DNA of 13,046 bases from the NCBI GenBank assembly GCA_002454415.1, contig DKIT01000145.1, forward strand, positions 2,155 through 15,200. Reading direction: 5' to 3'. The DNA is from Sphingobacterium sp. UBA6711. GTDB taxonomy: Bacteria; Bacteroidota; Bacteroidia; Sphingobacteriales; Sphingobacteriaceae. This document shows positions 1 through 7,072 of the stretch, in pieces. Under the pieces are notes generated by a model, which was not told the origin of the DNA, did not search any database, and saw only the letters and a list, made by a program, of their open reading frames with translations. The translations under genes and the position numbers were made by a program. Each line of letters starts with the position of its first letter. The first letter of the stretch is position 1.

Positions 1-66
1 TACGGCATGTGCTGAAGCCGACAATACGATAAAGAATGTCAAAAGGGTGAATAATAGTCTTTTCAT
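1..66 (-). CDS. Exported protein of unknown function, N-terminal fragment (cut by left edge)
   Basis: Only the first 22 codons are in the window. They read MKRLLFTLLTFFIVLSASAHAV: a basic start, a hydrophobic core and an Ala-Ser-Ala cleavage-type motif, which is a standard Sec signal peptide. There is no lipobox Cys in the visible part. The ATG at 64-66 reads leftward, in the same direction as the DUF4374 lipoprotein and TonB-dependent receptor upstream of it. It is separated from the lipoprotein stop by 125 bp that hold a large inverted repeat, so it could be the next operon member or a separately controlled gene. In XusABC-type loci the third gene is a PepSY inner-membrane protein, but this N-terminus looks like a cleavable signal rather than a PepSY membrane anchor. 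The identity cannot be settled from 22 residues. Confidence 0.6.
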   Translation of the reverse strand, partial: MKRLLFTLLTFFIVLSASAHAV

Positions 67-100
67 CTCGTTTAACTTGTAAGTGAAGTGATGTTATAGC

Positions 101-172
101 AATACCTAGCATCGATTTAACGTTCGTTGAAACCACTTCGGTTACCTTTAACGATATATCTGGCTAGGTATT
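101..172. repeat. Inverted repeat with perfect 10-bp arms in the gap after the DUF4374 gene
   Basis: AATACCTAGC at 101-110 is the exact reverse complement of GCTAGGTATT at 163-172, with 52 bases between. Inside are shorter nested pairings, for example AACC at 131-134 with GGTT at 140-143, so the RNA could fold into a branched stem. A T-run follows the right arm on the plus strand, but no plus-strand gene precedes it. On the minus strand, where the flanking genes are transcribed, no U-tract follows. It is therefore better read as an intercistronic RNA structure or protein site between two minus-strand genes than as a simple terminator. Confidence 0.5.
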
Positions 173-191
173 TTTTAAATTCTGTTGCTTA

Positions 192-1415
192 TTATTTGAG
201 TTTGTTCAGGTGATAAACTTGCGTAATTCCCGGATCGATCTCGGCACCGCGTTTTACGGAATTTTTTGCTGGATCGTATTCGTACACATACCATTTGGAC
301 TCATCAGTTTTGAAGACGTCGTACAGTTTGCCATTCTCCATAAAATTCATTGTTGTTTTTGATTCTCCGCCACCAACTAATATGCGTAGATCGGCAACAA
401 TTTTTTTATTGGCAGGATCGACGACAAAAGGACTGATATATACTTTCCCATCACCTAGTTTTTGTACCTGCGATATGTTATTGCTGAATACATTGTAATC
501 TTTTAAGTCGAAGAAATAATCTGGATCGAAGGTCGTCTGTCCCGATTTGATACGTAATAGACCATATGTAGCCGCATCTGTCTTTTTGGTTACAATGTAT
601 AGGTCATTGTTGTCATCTGTAAAAGAAAGTGTCTGTACTTCCCAGTGACCTGCAGCAAATCCCCCTCTGGCATCTTTTATAATTTTGCCATTGGCCAAAC
701 TTGGGTAATCACATACGTACATATAGGCTGTATCGATGATATCCTTACGTGTTTCATTACTTCTATATTTGTGACCGACAAATAATTTGTCACCTCGCTG
801 CGTGAAGCTCGTGGGTACGATGTACGGATTATGATCTTTGCCATCAACAGTTTTCGGATTGAAAGCGATCATGGGTATTTCGATACCGATGGTTTTATTG
901 ATTGTCATGTTATTGACGTTCATAAAGTAGATCGGTTGTTCCAGTACATTTTTTGCCTTATTCGTGGTGCCGGCTGTTTTGGTCATGACCATCTCGTCCT
1001 TTGTACTAATATCTTTTAGGACTTTGCCCAGATAGAAGTTTCCTGGGAAGGCATAGTTATTTGTTTCTTTCCAGGATTTGCTGCTGACAACGTCAAATTG
1101 ACTGAACCGTGTTCCATCGTTGGATAGGTAATACTTTCCTTCATAAGCATAGGCGTAAATTGCGTAAAATGCTGATGGTAAGTGTGATGTGATATCTATC
1201 CCATTGTTGTTTGCGGGGGTCAATAGCGTGTCTTTCATCAGATTATCCGCTGTAAGGAGGTAAGATGAGCCTCTGGCGGTCGTCACCCATACACTGTACA
1301 AACTACCTGATGTTGGGGTTGGTTCTTCCGGTGAAGTGGTGTCAGGTGATTTCTTGCAGGAAGAGAATAATGCGGTCGCAGCAAATATTGCGATGGCGAA
1401 TTTATTGATTTTCAT
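192..1415 (-). CDS. DUF4374 family surface lipoprotein, XusB-like (putative siderophore binding)
   Basis: This 407-residue protein starts with a lipoprotein signal peptide whose lipobox LFSSC puts the lipidated Cys at residue 20. A Lys/Pro/Thr/Glu-rich linker follows to about residue 36. The rest is made of repeated short beta-strand units with aromatic-rich turns, as in a beta-propeller, and ends in a YVYEYD strand and a final NKLK. Overall layout, length and position just after a TonB-dependent receptor match the DUF4374 family. From known biology, the Bacteroides XusB lipoprotein encoded after the XusA receptor is a propeller that holds ferric enterobactin. By inference, this protein sits on the outer membrane and hands an iron complex to the receptor. 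The gap to the receptor gene is only 19 bp, so the two are surely co-transcribed. The exact ligand is unknown. Confidence 0.82.
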   Translation of the reverse strand: MKINKFAIAIFAATALFSSCKKSPDTTSPEEPTPTSGSLYSVWVTTARGSSYLLTADNLMKDTLLTPANNNGIDITSHLPSAFYAIYAYAYEGKYYLSNDGTRFSQFDVVSSKSWKETNNYAFPGNFYLGKVLKDISTKDEMVMTKTAGTTNKAKNVLEQPIYFMNVNNMTINKTIGIEIPMIAFNPKTVDGKDHNPYIVPTSFTQRGDKLFVGHKYRSNETRKDIIDTAYMYVCDYPSLANGKIIKDARGGFAAGHWEVQTLSFTDDNNDLYIVTKKTDAATYGLLRIKSGQTTFDPDYFFDLKDYNVFSNNISQVQKLGDGKVYISPFVVDPANKKIVADLRILVGGGESKTTMNFMENGKLYDVFKTDESKWYVYEYDPAKNSVKRGAEIDPGITQVYHLNKLK

Positions 1416-1434
1416 AAAAGTATGTATTTATTTT

Positions 1435-3855
1435 TTACATGATTGATAATCGCAGTTTGACGTAAAATGCACGTCCCGGTCGTTGAAGGCGAAAATTGTC
1501 GTATGCTCTTTCGTCTGTGAGGTTTCTTGCCTCAAAGGATACATTGTATTTGTTGCGGTCCCAAGCGTAGCTAAGTACTGCAGAGTGGATATTTTGGGAC
1601 GGAATGAGATCTTTGGATTCAAGCGATCCTTGATCTGATTCGGTGAGGTAAAACCAGTGCGTGTATTGATATAAGTATGATAATTGAACTCTGCTTCCTT
1701 GCTGAAACCAATTATTTTGGATGAGGCTGATATCGGCATTTCCATACACCCAAGGTCGATTGATGAGTTGCTTGCCATAATTTACACTGATTTGCTGGCG
1801 GGACTCGTCTGTATATTTTTTGTTGTATAAGGCTTTATCGTACGAGCCATTTAATGTAACCGCCAAAAGATCTTTAAAACCATATTTGACTTCGGCTTCA
1901 AAACCATAGAGCTTCACACCGGGCTCATTGTAGCTCTGAAAAAAGGGATTACCGTTTTGTGTCACCGCTTTGCTGACTATAAAGTTATCTGCCAAGCGAT
2001 AGAAACCTGTCACATCTAGGTTCAGAAAATGATTTTGGTTAATATAGGTATTGTAGTAAAATCCGGTGTTGATGTTGTCACTCCGTTCGGGTTGCAAATC
2101 CCAGTTGCCCGTCGTATTGATACCGTCACCATAGAGCGCTGTCATGGACGGTAGGTTGTACGCCCTTTCATACGAGAGTTTCCATCCGCCATCCTTTGTT
2201 ATTCGATACCGGGAGGCAAGGCTCATGCTGTAGTAATTGCCTTGTTTTTTTTGACTGACTATCCCACCGCTGATTAGATTGTTGTTTCCATCGAATTTGC
2301 GCTCATCACTATCTTTAGAAGCATCCAGACGATAGTACTTTACCGCCAATACATTGGATAGGCGCTTGTCAAACCATTGGTTTTGCCATGACAAACCCAA
2401 AATATGTCGGCCCAGATAAGAAGGCAAACCTGAGCGGTCATAATTGCCGATCAGATCATACTGTTTTCGGTCGTTGCTGTTAAAATTGTAGTTGAAGTTT
2501 AAGCTTTGATTACGGGCTTCGTCAAAATCATAGTTTAGATTTACCCGTGCTAAATAGTTTGACAGATTATACTTCATGTCATTTTGAGGATTTGGTGTCG
2601 AACCAACGTGATTGGAGACCCAGTTTCCCGACCAGTCGTAGTTATACATTGCCGTATCCCTGACATAGCGGGTATCGTAGCTATAGCTTGTAAAGATATC
2701 CGCATATAGGCGGCTGACAAGAAAATTGCTTTTTTTATAGCTTAGGGTTGGCATCAGATAATTACTTTCAGACCATGATCCGCCAAAGACCTTGCTAATG
2801 GAAGCTCCGATTTGGTTTTCCTTGTGATTTTGGGAATAGGTCAGGCCTGCATAAAATTGATCTGCCCAGGAGACATCGCGAAAACCGACCTCCAGCTGTC
2901 CCATAGCCGAAGTGTAGGCATCGTTAAAACGCTTGGCCTTGGGGATTTTGATATAGCTGTTGTCGACCGTCTTTTCGATAAGAACATTATATTTTTCGTT
3001 GGTATACATATTATAATCATTGTCGGAATGATTGTAAAATGCATTCATCCGGAAGGATAATTTATTTTTGGGGTTGGTAAATGTACCCACAAGGGCTGCC
3101 TGATGGGTATTGAATGAACCATAGGAATAACTCAGGTCCAGATAAGGTCTTGCACGGCGTTTGGTAATGATATTGACTGCTCCACCTAAGGCATCGGAGC
3201 CTAAGAAAGCGGGTACGACACCTTTATATACTTCGACACGATCAATCAGATTGACCGGAATGTTATTTAAAGACATCGATGATCCAAAGTTTTCCATGGG
3301 AACACCATCGATATAGATTTTTGCATCCAATCCATTGATACGGAATACGAAGTTGGAACCCAATCCACCATCTTCACGAATAGTGACTCCTGTGGCGCGC
3401 TTTAAAACTTGGGTTAGATTAGCCGCTTCGTTGGCATGTTTATTCATGTCAATGACGCTTACATTGAAGCCTGATCGCTTGATCTCCGCCACTTTCTGTT
3501 CATTTTCAGTTTTTCCACGAGCCGAAACGATCACTTCCTCGATATAATTATGATCTTCTTTAAGCTCAAAATCCTGAATAAATTGTGCGTTTACCGCTCT
3601 TTCTTCGGCGATAAAGCCAACAGCGCTTACGCGTATAATGGCATCAGTGGAAATGTTTGTTTGTAATTTGTAATAGCCATCTACATCGGAAGAGGTTCCT
3701 GAACTATGATCTTTCAACCTTATTGTTGCCCCTGAGATCGATTTTCCAAAATTATCTTTGACAAAACCTGTAATCGCATTCTTTTTGTTGGTCTGTGCCT
3801 GTGTAAATACAGTGAAAATGAATAATAGTACAAAAGTAGATGTTGACCTCAACAT
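1435..3855 (-). CDS. TonB-dependent outer-membrane receptor with CarboxypepD_reg domain (XusA-like)
   Basis: This 806-residue outer-membrane receptor probably imports a ferric siderophore using TonB energy. Domains in order: signal peptide 1-20; carboxypeptidase-regulatory-like domain about 27-100, opening with ITGFVKD; a TonB-box-like EEVIVSA at 106-112; plug domain about 130-235 with the typical LKRATGVTIRE, IYIDGVPM and LGGAVNIITKR motifs; then a C-terminal beta-barrel of alternating aromatic strands. No N-terminal STN signalling domain is visible between the signal peptide and the CarboxypepD_reg domain, which matters because the operon also carries a sigma/anti-sigma pair. The final residues are KLRLSIM, ending in Met rather than the usual Phe or Trp. 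The substrate class is inferred from the DUF4374 neighbour and from the FUR-like operator of the operon. A 131-bp gap with a dyad separates it from the upstream lipoprotein gene. Confidence 0.92.
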   Translation of the reverse strand: MLRSTSTFVLLFIFTVFTQAQTNKKNAITGFVKDNFGKSISGATIRLKDHSSGTSSDVDGYYKLQTNISTDAIIRVSAVGFIAEERAVNAQFIQDFELKEDHNYIEEVIVSARGKTENEQKVAEIKRSGFNVSVIDMNKHANEAANLTQVLKRATGVTIREDGGLGSNFVFRINGLDAKIYIDGVPMENFGSSMSLNNIPVNLIDRVEVYKGVVPAFLGSDALGGAVNIITKRRARPYLDLSYSYGSFNTHQAALVGTFTNPKNKLSFRMNAFYNHSDNDYNMYTNEKYNVLIEKTVDNSYIKIPKAKRFNDAYTSAMGQLEVGFRDVSWADQFYAGLTYSQNHKENQIGASISKVFGGSWSESNYLMPTLSYKKSNFLVSRLYADIFTSYSYDTRYVRDTAMYNYDWSGNWVSNHVGSTPNPQNDMKYNLSNYLARVNLNYDFDEARNQSLNFNYNFNSNDRKQYDLIGNYDRSGLPSYLGRHILGLSWQNQWFDKRLSNVLAVKYYRLDASKDSDERKFDGNNNLISGGIVSQKKQGNYYSMSLASRYRITKDGGWKLSYERAYNLPSMTALYGDGINTTGNWDLQPERSDNINTGFYYNTYINQNHFLNLDVTGFYRLADNFIVSKAVTQNGNPFFQSYNEPGVKLYGFEAEVKYGFKDLLAVTLNGSYDKALYNKKYTDESRQQISVNYGKQLINRPWVYGNADISLIQNNWFQQGSRVQLSYLYQYTHWFYLTESDQGSLESKDLIPSQNIHSAVLSYAWDRNKYNVSFEARNLTDERAYDNFRLQRPGRAFYVKLRLSIM

Positions 3856-3866
3856 TTTATTTAGAT

Positions 3867-3897
3867 TAAGTATATATAAGAGGGTTGCCTATACTTA
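3867..3897. promoter_or_regulatory. 8-bp inverted repeat just upstream of the receptor start (possible operator or 5' leader hairpin)
   Basis: TAAGTATA at 3867-3874 and TATACTTA at 3890-3897 are perfect reverse complements separated by 15 bases. The nearer arm lies 11 bp before the ATG of the TonB-dependent receptor, inside the 131-bp gap after the upstream lipoprotein gene. No TAnnTTTG promoter element was found in this gap, so the receptor is probably read from the upstream operon promoter. The dyad could act in the RNA, near the ribosome entry site, or as a DNA operator. The assignment is tentative. Confidence 0.35.
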
Positions 3898-3986
3898 TGG
3901 TTTACCGAATGCTGGTCGTCGTTATTTTTTTAATAAATATTCAATATGCTGATTATGAGGTTGTTTTTTTTTGAGATAATCGAAAA

Positions 3987-5186
3987 TTATTTCAGATAAT
4001 CCATGCGGACGGTGAAATTTGTGGCAGATGGGAGTTTGATTCCTTTTGAAATCTCTTTGGTCTGTAGGTTGTATTTCCACACACGATGTTCGTCATTTGG
4101 ACCGTCAATGGCGATATAAGCGAATTCCCTATCGCTCCAGACATTCTCTTTTTGCGTTCCTTTATCCAGAGGAAGCGGAATATTTTCTATAGCACCAGAT
4201 TTTAAATCCACTAATTTATATTCAAACTGATAAACAGCATGATAATTGGAAAAATCGGTATAGCGATTCTTTTGTTCATTACGGATAATTGCCTTTCCGC
4301 TACCCAGATACCATAGACCATAAGCATGATTACCGATTGACTTTGAAATATTGATCATAAAGTCTTGATCAACGAGCAGCTGACCTTTCTTTTTCCTAAA
4401 AATAGCCGTCGGCAACTTCGGGTTGTTGCCTAGCGCTATACCGGGGTTGGTCATAAAATAGTAATCACCCTGTTCGTCTTTAAAACTATAGGATTGTATG
4501 ATGTTGAAGCCGCCGGGATAAGTCGAGCGTGTTTCTTTCTGAATATGAAGAAGCTTAAAACTATTGTACTTTATGGTTGCGTAATAGGTTGTGTCGGATG
4601 TGGTATGTCCATATTTTCCAGTCGACTTAAAAAAGGAGTAAGCCAGCCAAAGATGGTCGTTTTCAATATCCACGAGTCCTAAATGCACCGCGCTATATTC
4701 TTTATTAGCGAAAGGAAGAACAATTGTATCTTCCTTTATGATTTTCATTGCCTCCACATTGATCTGATAGAGTCTAGCTCGTGTTGTTTGTTGTCCGGTA
4801 TGCTCCCGGCTGACAGCGACAAGGTTGCGATCGTCTTTCCATGCGATGGTTTCAAAGTCGCTATTTTTTAATTGTATGCTGTCGAGAAGGACGAACGATG
4901 AACCCTGTAGTTGGTATTTCGTAAAAGTACTTGTCCGGCTGGATAGTCGATAGAAAAAACCGTTTTTATAAATATACTCCCTTTCCTGGATACGCGATGA
5001 GGCCAATGGAATTTGAAGTGTAGGACCCTCGCTGTCATCTAAACTTTCGGTGAACAATAAACTGGTCGGTTTTTCATCTTTGTTGAACAGGCAAAAAACA
5101 AAATTTGGATCTATATTCTTTTCAGGAATTTGCTTACACGACAGAATGAAAATGAAAAGAAAAGACAACAATAATAACCGCTTCAT
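3987..5186 (-). CDS. Lipoprotein, DUF4374-like beta-propeller type, upstream of the receptor
   Basis: This 399-residue lipoprotein has a leucine/phenylalanine-rich signal and lipobox ILSC, with Cys at residue 17. No enzyme motif is visible. The body is a series of beta-strand repeats with aromatic and Lys/Asp turns, and its end (RVWKYNLQTKEISKGI) lines up in pattern with the end of the DUF4374 lipoprotein downstream of the receptor (YVYEYDPAKNSVKRGA). Length and domain plan are also alike, so I read it as a diverged paralogue of that XusB-like protein; this rests on eye alignment only. The start ATG is 9 bp after the anti-sigma stop, which ties it to the sigma operon. By inference it is an outer-membrane ligand-binding partner of the receptor, or a sensor linking ligand capture to the anti-sigma factor. 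Confidence 0.7.
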   Translation of the reverse strand: MKRLLLLSFLFIFILSCKQIPEKNIDPNFVFCLFNKDEKPTSLLFTESLDDSEGPTLQIPLASSRIQEREYIYKNGFFYRLSSRTSTFTKYQLQGSSFVLLDSIQLKNSDFETIAWKDDRNLVAVSREHTGQQTTRARLYQINVEAMKIIKEDTIVLPFANKEYSAVHLGLVDIENDHLWLAYSFFKSTGKYGHTTSDTTYYATIKYNSFKLLHIQKETRSTYPGGFNIIQSYSFKDEQGDYYFMTNPGIALGNNPKLPTAIFRKKKGQLLVDQDFMINISKSIGNHAYGLWYLGSGKAIIRNEQKNRYTDFSNYHAVYQFEYKLVDLKSGAIENIPLPLDKGTQKENVWSDREFAYIAIDGPNDEHRVWKYNLQTKEISKGIKLPSATNFTVRMDYLK

Positions 5187-5195
5187 GTTTGTCTG

Positions 5196-5819
5196 TTAAA
5201 TACTTTGAAATTGGTCCCTGATTTTAATTTGCATCGTGGATGGTAAAAAAGCAAGATCACTTTTTTGAAAGGCGACAATTTTACCGAAATCGGGCGAATC
5301 GGATACAAAATATTCTCTACCTGCTTTAAAAAACAGGGTATTATGATTACTATCCAACAGTTCAAAATCCCGTTTAGGTCTGATGATAAAGTCTCCTGAG
5401 AAGGTTAGTTTTTTATTGATCAGGTCGATCTGCGCTGTACTATTTTTACTTAACTGGACATCATAATGATCTTCGGTAAAAAGCTTACTGGTTTCAATAG
5501 ATGCATTCGTAAAGGTGTGGTTGTCCAATGCTGGGCCAGATAAATAAAAAATAGAAAAGCCACACACCAACAAGATCGCTGCTGCTCCCGCAATTTTGGG
5601 CCAATACTGTCTTTTGTTTGGAGAAACATCTGCCACCAGGTTGTCCCATATCGCAGCACCCACTTTATCGTTTACCTGTGTGTTGTCGGAAATACTATCC
5701 CACGAATCATTGTTCAACCATTGCTCAACGAAATGCTTGTCGGCTTCAGAGCATTGACCTGAAGCAAATTTTTTAAGTATATCTTGGTTGATTTCCATCT
5801 GTTGATAATCCGTGTTCAT
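5196..5819 (-). CDS. Short membrane-spanning anti-sigma factor (degenerate FecR-like)
   Basis: This 207-residue protein has the layout of an ECF anti-sigma factor. An N-terminal cytoplasmic helical part (about 8-70, with the family-like LKKFASGQCSEADKHFVEQW) would bind the sigma factor. One transmembrane helix spans about 74-94, and a periplasmic beta-rich tail covers about 95-207. Canonical FecR proteins are usually well over 300 residues and carry the LPDGS and VLGTxFNV signatures. Here only a faint echo of the first repeat remains (VQLSKNSTAQIDL, 121-133), and the C-terminal DUF4974-type domain is absent. Its ATG follows the sigma stop with no base between (TGA then ATG), so the two are translationally coupled and made together. 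A second Met at residue 8 is an alternative start. The next gene begins 9 bp after its stop. Confidence 0.75.
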   Translation of the reverse strand: MNTDYQQMEINQDILKKFASGQCSEADKHFVEQWLNNDSWDSISDNTQVNDKVGAAIWDNLVADVSPNKRQYWPKIAGAAAILLVCGFSIFYLSGPALDNHTFTNASIETSKLFTEDHYDVQLSKNSTAQIDLINKKLTFSGDFIIRPKRDFELLDSNHNTLFFKAGREYFVSDSPDFGKIVAFQKSDLAFLPSTMQIKIRDQFQSI

Positions 5820-6383
5820 TCAAAAGTACAAAAAAGTAATTAATAGGAATCGAGCAATATGGATATTACAATACTTTTTAAGTCTCATTTTGATGACTGA
5901 TAATGCTTTGCTGATATGGTATTCTACGGCTCTTTCCGTGATTAATAGGTTTGTTGCTATTTCTTTATTGGTCAATCCCTCATCCCGGCTTAGTTTATAC
6001 ACATTCTTACATTGCTTAGGCAGCGAATCAACAGCATCTTCCAGGTGATTTTTAAGTTCTTTGTAATAGAGCTGATTATCTTCGTAAAATTCAGTTTTGC
6101 CAGTCAGTATCACCTCATGATGCCTTTGCTTATTTCCTTTGTTCCGAAGAAACTCGAGGGATTTTAATTTGACCGAACGCAGCAAATACCGTTCGGCATC
6201 CTGTAATTGGAGATAAGATCTTCTTTCCCATAGGGATTTAAAGACATCCTGCACAATTTCCTTGGCATCATCTTCATCACCTACACTTTTTAGGGCAAAT
6301 GAAAACATTCTCTTCCAATATAGCCGGAAAAATTCTTCAAAATGTTTTCTGTCGATCTCGATATGATGTATGGAAGTTTCCAA
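5820..6383 (-). CDS. ECF RNA polymerase sigma factor (FecI-like), TTG start
   Basis: This 187-residue ECF sigma factor heads the siderophore-type operon. Region 2 lies about 13-80, with the GDEDDAKEIVQDVFKSLWER core at 35-54. Region 4 lies about 113-170, with the SLPKQCKNVYKLSRDEGLTN approach at 120-139 and a helix-turn-helix through EIATNLLITERAVEYHISKA. It should direct transcription of its own operon, or of other uptake genes, once the adjacent anti-sigma factor releases it. The frame has no ATG before region 2; the first in-frame initiator after the upstream TAA is TTG at 6381-6383, and the next Met is residue 26, inside region 2. The protein ends in a hydrophobic tail (ARFLLITFLYF). A promoter and a FUR-like palindrome lie directly upstream. 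Confidence 0.88.
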   Translation of the reverse strand: METSIHHIEIDRKHFEEFFRLYWKRMFSFALKSVGDEDDAKEIVQDVFKSLWERRSYLQLQDAERYLLRSVKLKSLEFLRNKGNKQRHHEVILTGKTEFYEDNQLYYKELKNHLEDAVDSLPKQCKNVYKLSRDEGLTNKEIATNLLITERAVEYHISKALSVIKMRLKKYCNIHIARFLLITFLYF

Positions 6384-6388
6384 GCGTA

Positions 6389-6420
6389 CAAATATACATT
6401 CTATTTAGAATCATTACAAA
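6389..6420 (-). promoter_or_regulatory. Bacteroidetes-type promoter of the ECF sigma operon
   Basis: Reading the minus strand, TTTG at 6420-6417 is followed by exactly 20 bases and then TATATTTG at 6396-6389. This fits the Bacteroidetes housekeeping-sigma consensus (TTTG about 19-20 bases before TAnnTTTG) with no mismatch in the fixed positions. The expected transcription start is only a few bases from the TTG start codon at 6383, which would make the mRNA nearly leaderless. Either that is real, or a different promoter or initiator is used. Confidence 0.6.
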
Positions 6421-6421
6421 C
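6403..6421. promoter_or_regulatory. FUR-family-like operator overlapping the sigma operon promoter
   Basis: The 19-mer ATTTAGAATCATTACAAAC is centred on C6412. Six of nine positions in its arms are symmetric, including the AAT-C-ATT core and the TTT...AAA flanks. The layout matches the 7-1-7 inverted repeat bound by Fur, PerR and Zur family repressors. It covers the -33 TTTG and most of the spacer of the sigma promoter, the expected place for a repressor. Its left half ATTTAGAAT occurs again, inverted, in the palindrome at 11442-11460. Iron-dependent repression is inferred from this plus the operon content. Confidence 0.5.
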
Positions 6422-6688
6422 AAAATCCGTTTTTACATCATGCAGTCTTGCGCTTAGCAACCTTAATCATCTTAAGTCATTTCTACCCACTGGATCATAG
6501 CGGTATATTTTTGAATACGATCAGCCTTCAGGAGCTTTCCCCTAAAAAAGAAGAAGCTCAGCCCTGTTCCCTGTAATGTATAGTATATAAGCAGATTAGG
6601 ATGTGTTTGAATGGGGATTTAAAACAAAATATAATGTATTTGGTTATAAACTTAGCGTATCATTTTTTATTAACTTATTTACTACAAT

Positions 6689-7051
6689 ATGTCAGAAGAA
6701 AAATTATTGCAGACACTCATTCGAATCCAAGACGAAATATGTGTCACCATCTCGCTCAACACGCACCGGACACATCCCGATAATCTCAATGATAGAATAA
6801 AGATCAAAAATTTGATAAAAGAAGCAGTCGACAGGCTTTTGGAAAAGTATGATAAGAGGGAAGTCGCTAATCTGATTGCGGAACTTGAGCACCTTGAGCA
6901 AGAGATTGATGTTAATTATAATTTAGAAAGTCTACATCTTTTTGTGTCAAATACAGTATCGGAGGTATTCAAATCTTCCTGGGAGACGAATCAGGAGGGG
7001 GTTCATATCAGCGGCAACTTTGCTGTTCGTCCGGTGGTCAAAGAAATCTGA
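6689..7051 (+). CDS. N-terminal fragment of baeRF_family3 protein
   Basis: If the TGA terminates, the first product is 120 residues. It holds the segment with ISLNTHRTHP (about 21-30) and DRIKIKNLIKEAVDRLLEKY, a glutamate-rich helical stretch (AELEHLEQEID) and the LHLFVSN strand that precedes HISGNFAVRPVVKEI. It breaks off just where intact relatives go on to their L-x-LS-x-x-G-x-x-LY strand, so it is unlikely to fold as a complete domain. The ATG at 6689 is favoured because the family sequence begins right after it (EEKLLQTLIRIQDE). No Shine-Dalgarno sequence is visible, which is normal for this phylum. Confidence 0.55.
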   Translation: MSEEKLLQTLIRIQDEICVTISLNTHRTHPDNLNDRIKIKNLIKEAVDRLLEKYDKREVANLIAELEHLEQEIDVNYNLESLHLFVSNTVSEVFKSSWETNQEGVHISGNFAVRPVVKEI

Positions 7052-7072
7052 CGTCAGACAAATTATTTAATC

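Larger units (their letters stand above)
6384..6688. other. Divergent intergenic region between the sigma operon and the baeRF gene
   Basis: These 305 bases hold no convincing gene. The left end carries the minus-strand promoter and FUR-like palindrome of the sigma operon. The rest must contain the plus-strand promoter of the baeRF gene. One TAnnTTTG match (TATTTTTG, 6506-6513) reads rightward but has no clear -33 partner and would leave a leader of about 170 bases. A weak imperfect stem (GAGCTT 6532-6537 with AAGCTC 6554-6559) is present and not interpreted. Short frames crossing 6601-6800 overlap the real gene and are not supported. Confidence 0.5.

Noticed and set aside
1428..1778. 116-codon minus-strand open frame inside the receptor gene
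   Set aside because: Different frame of a well-supported TonB-dependent receptor, with no domain-like sequence.
6532..6559. Possible hairpin GAGCTT/AAGCTC between the sigma operon and the baeRF gene
   Set aside because: Only six pairs with a 16-base loop and no T-tract; no gene ends here to need a terminator.
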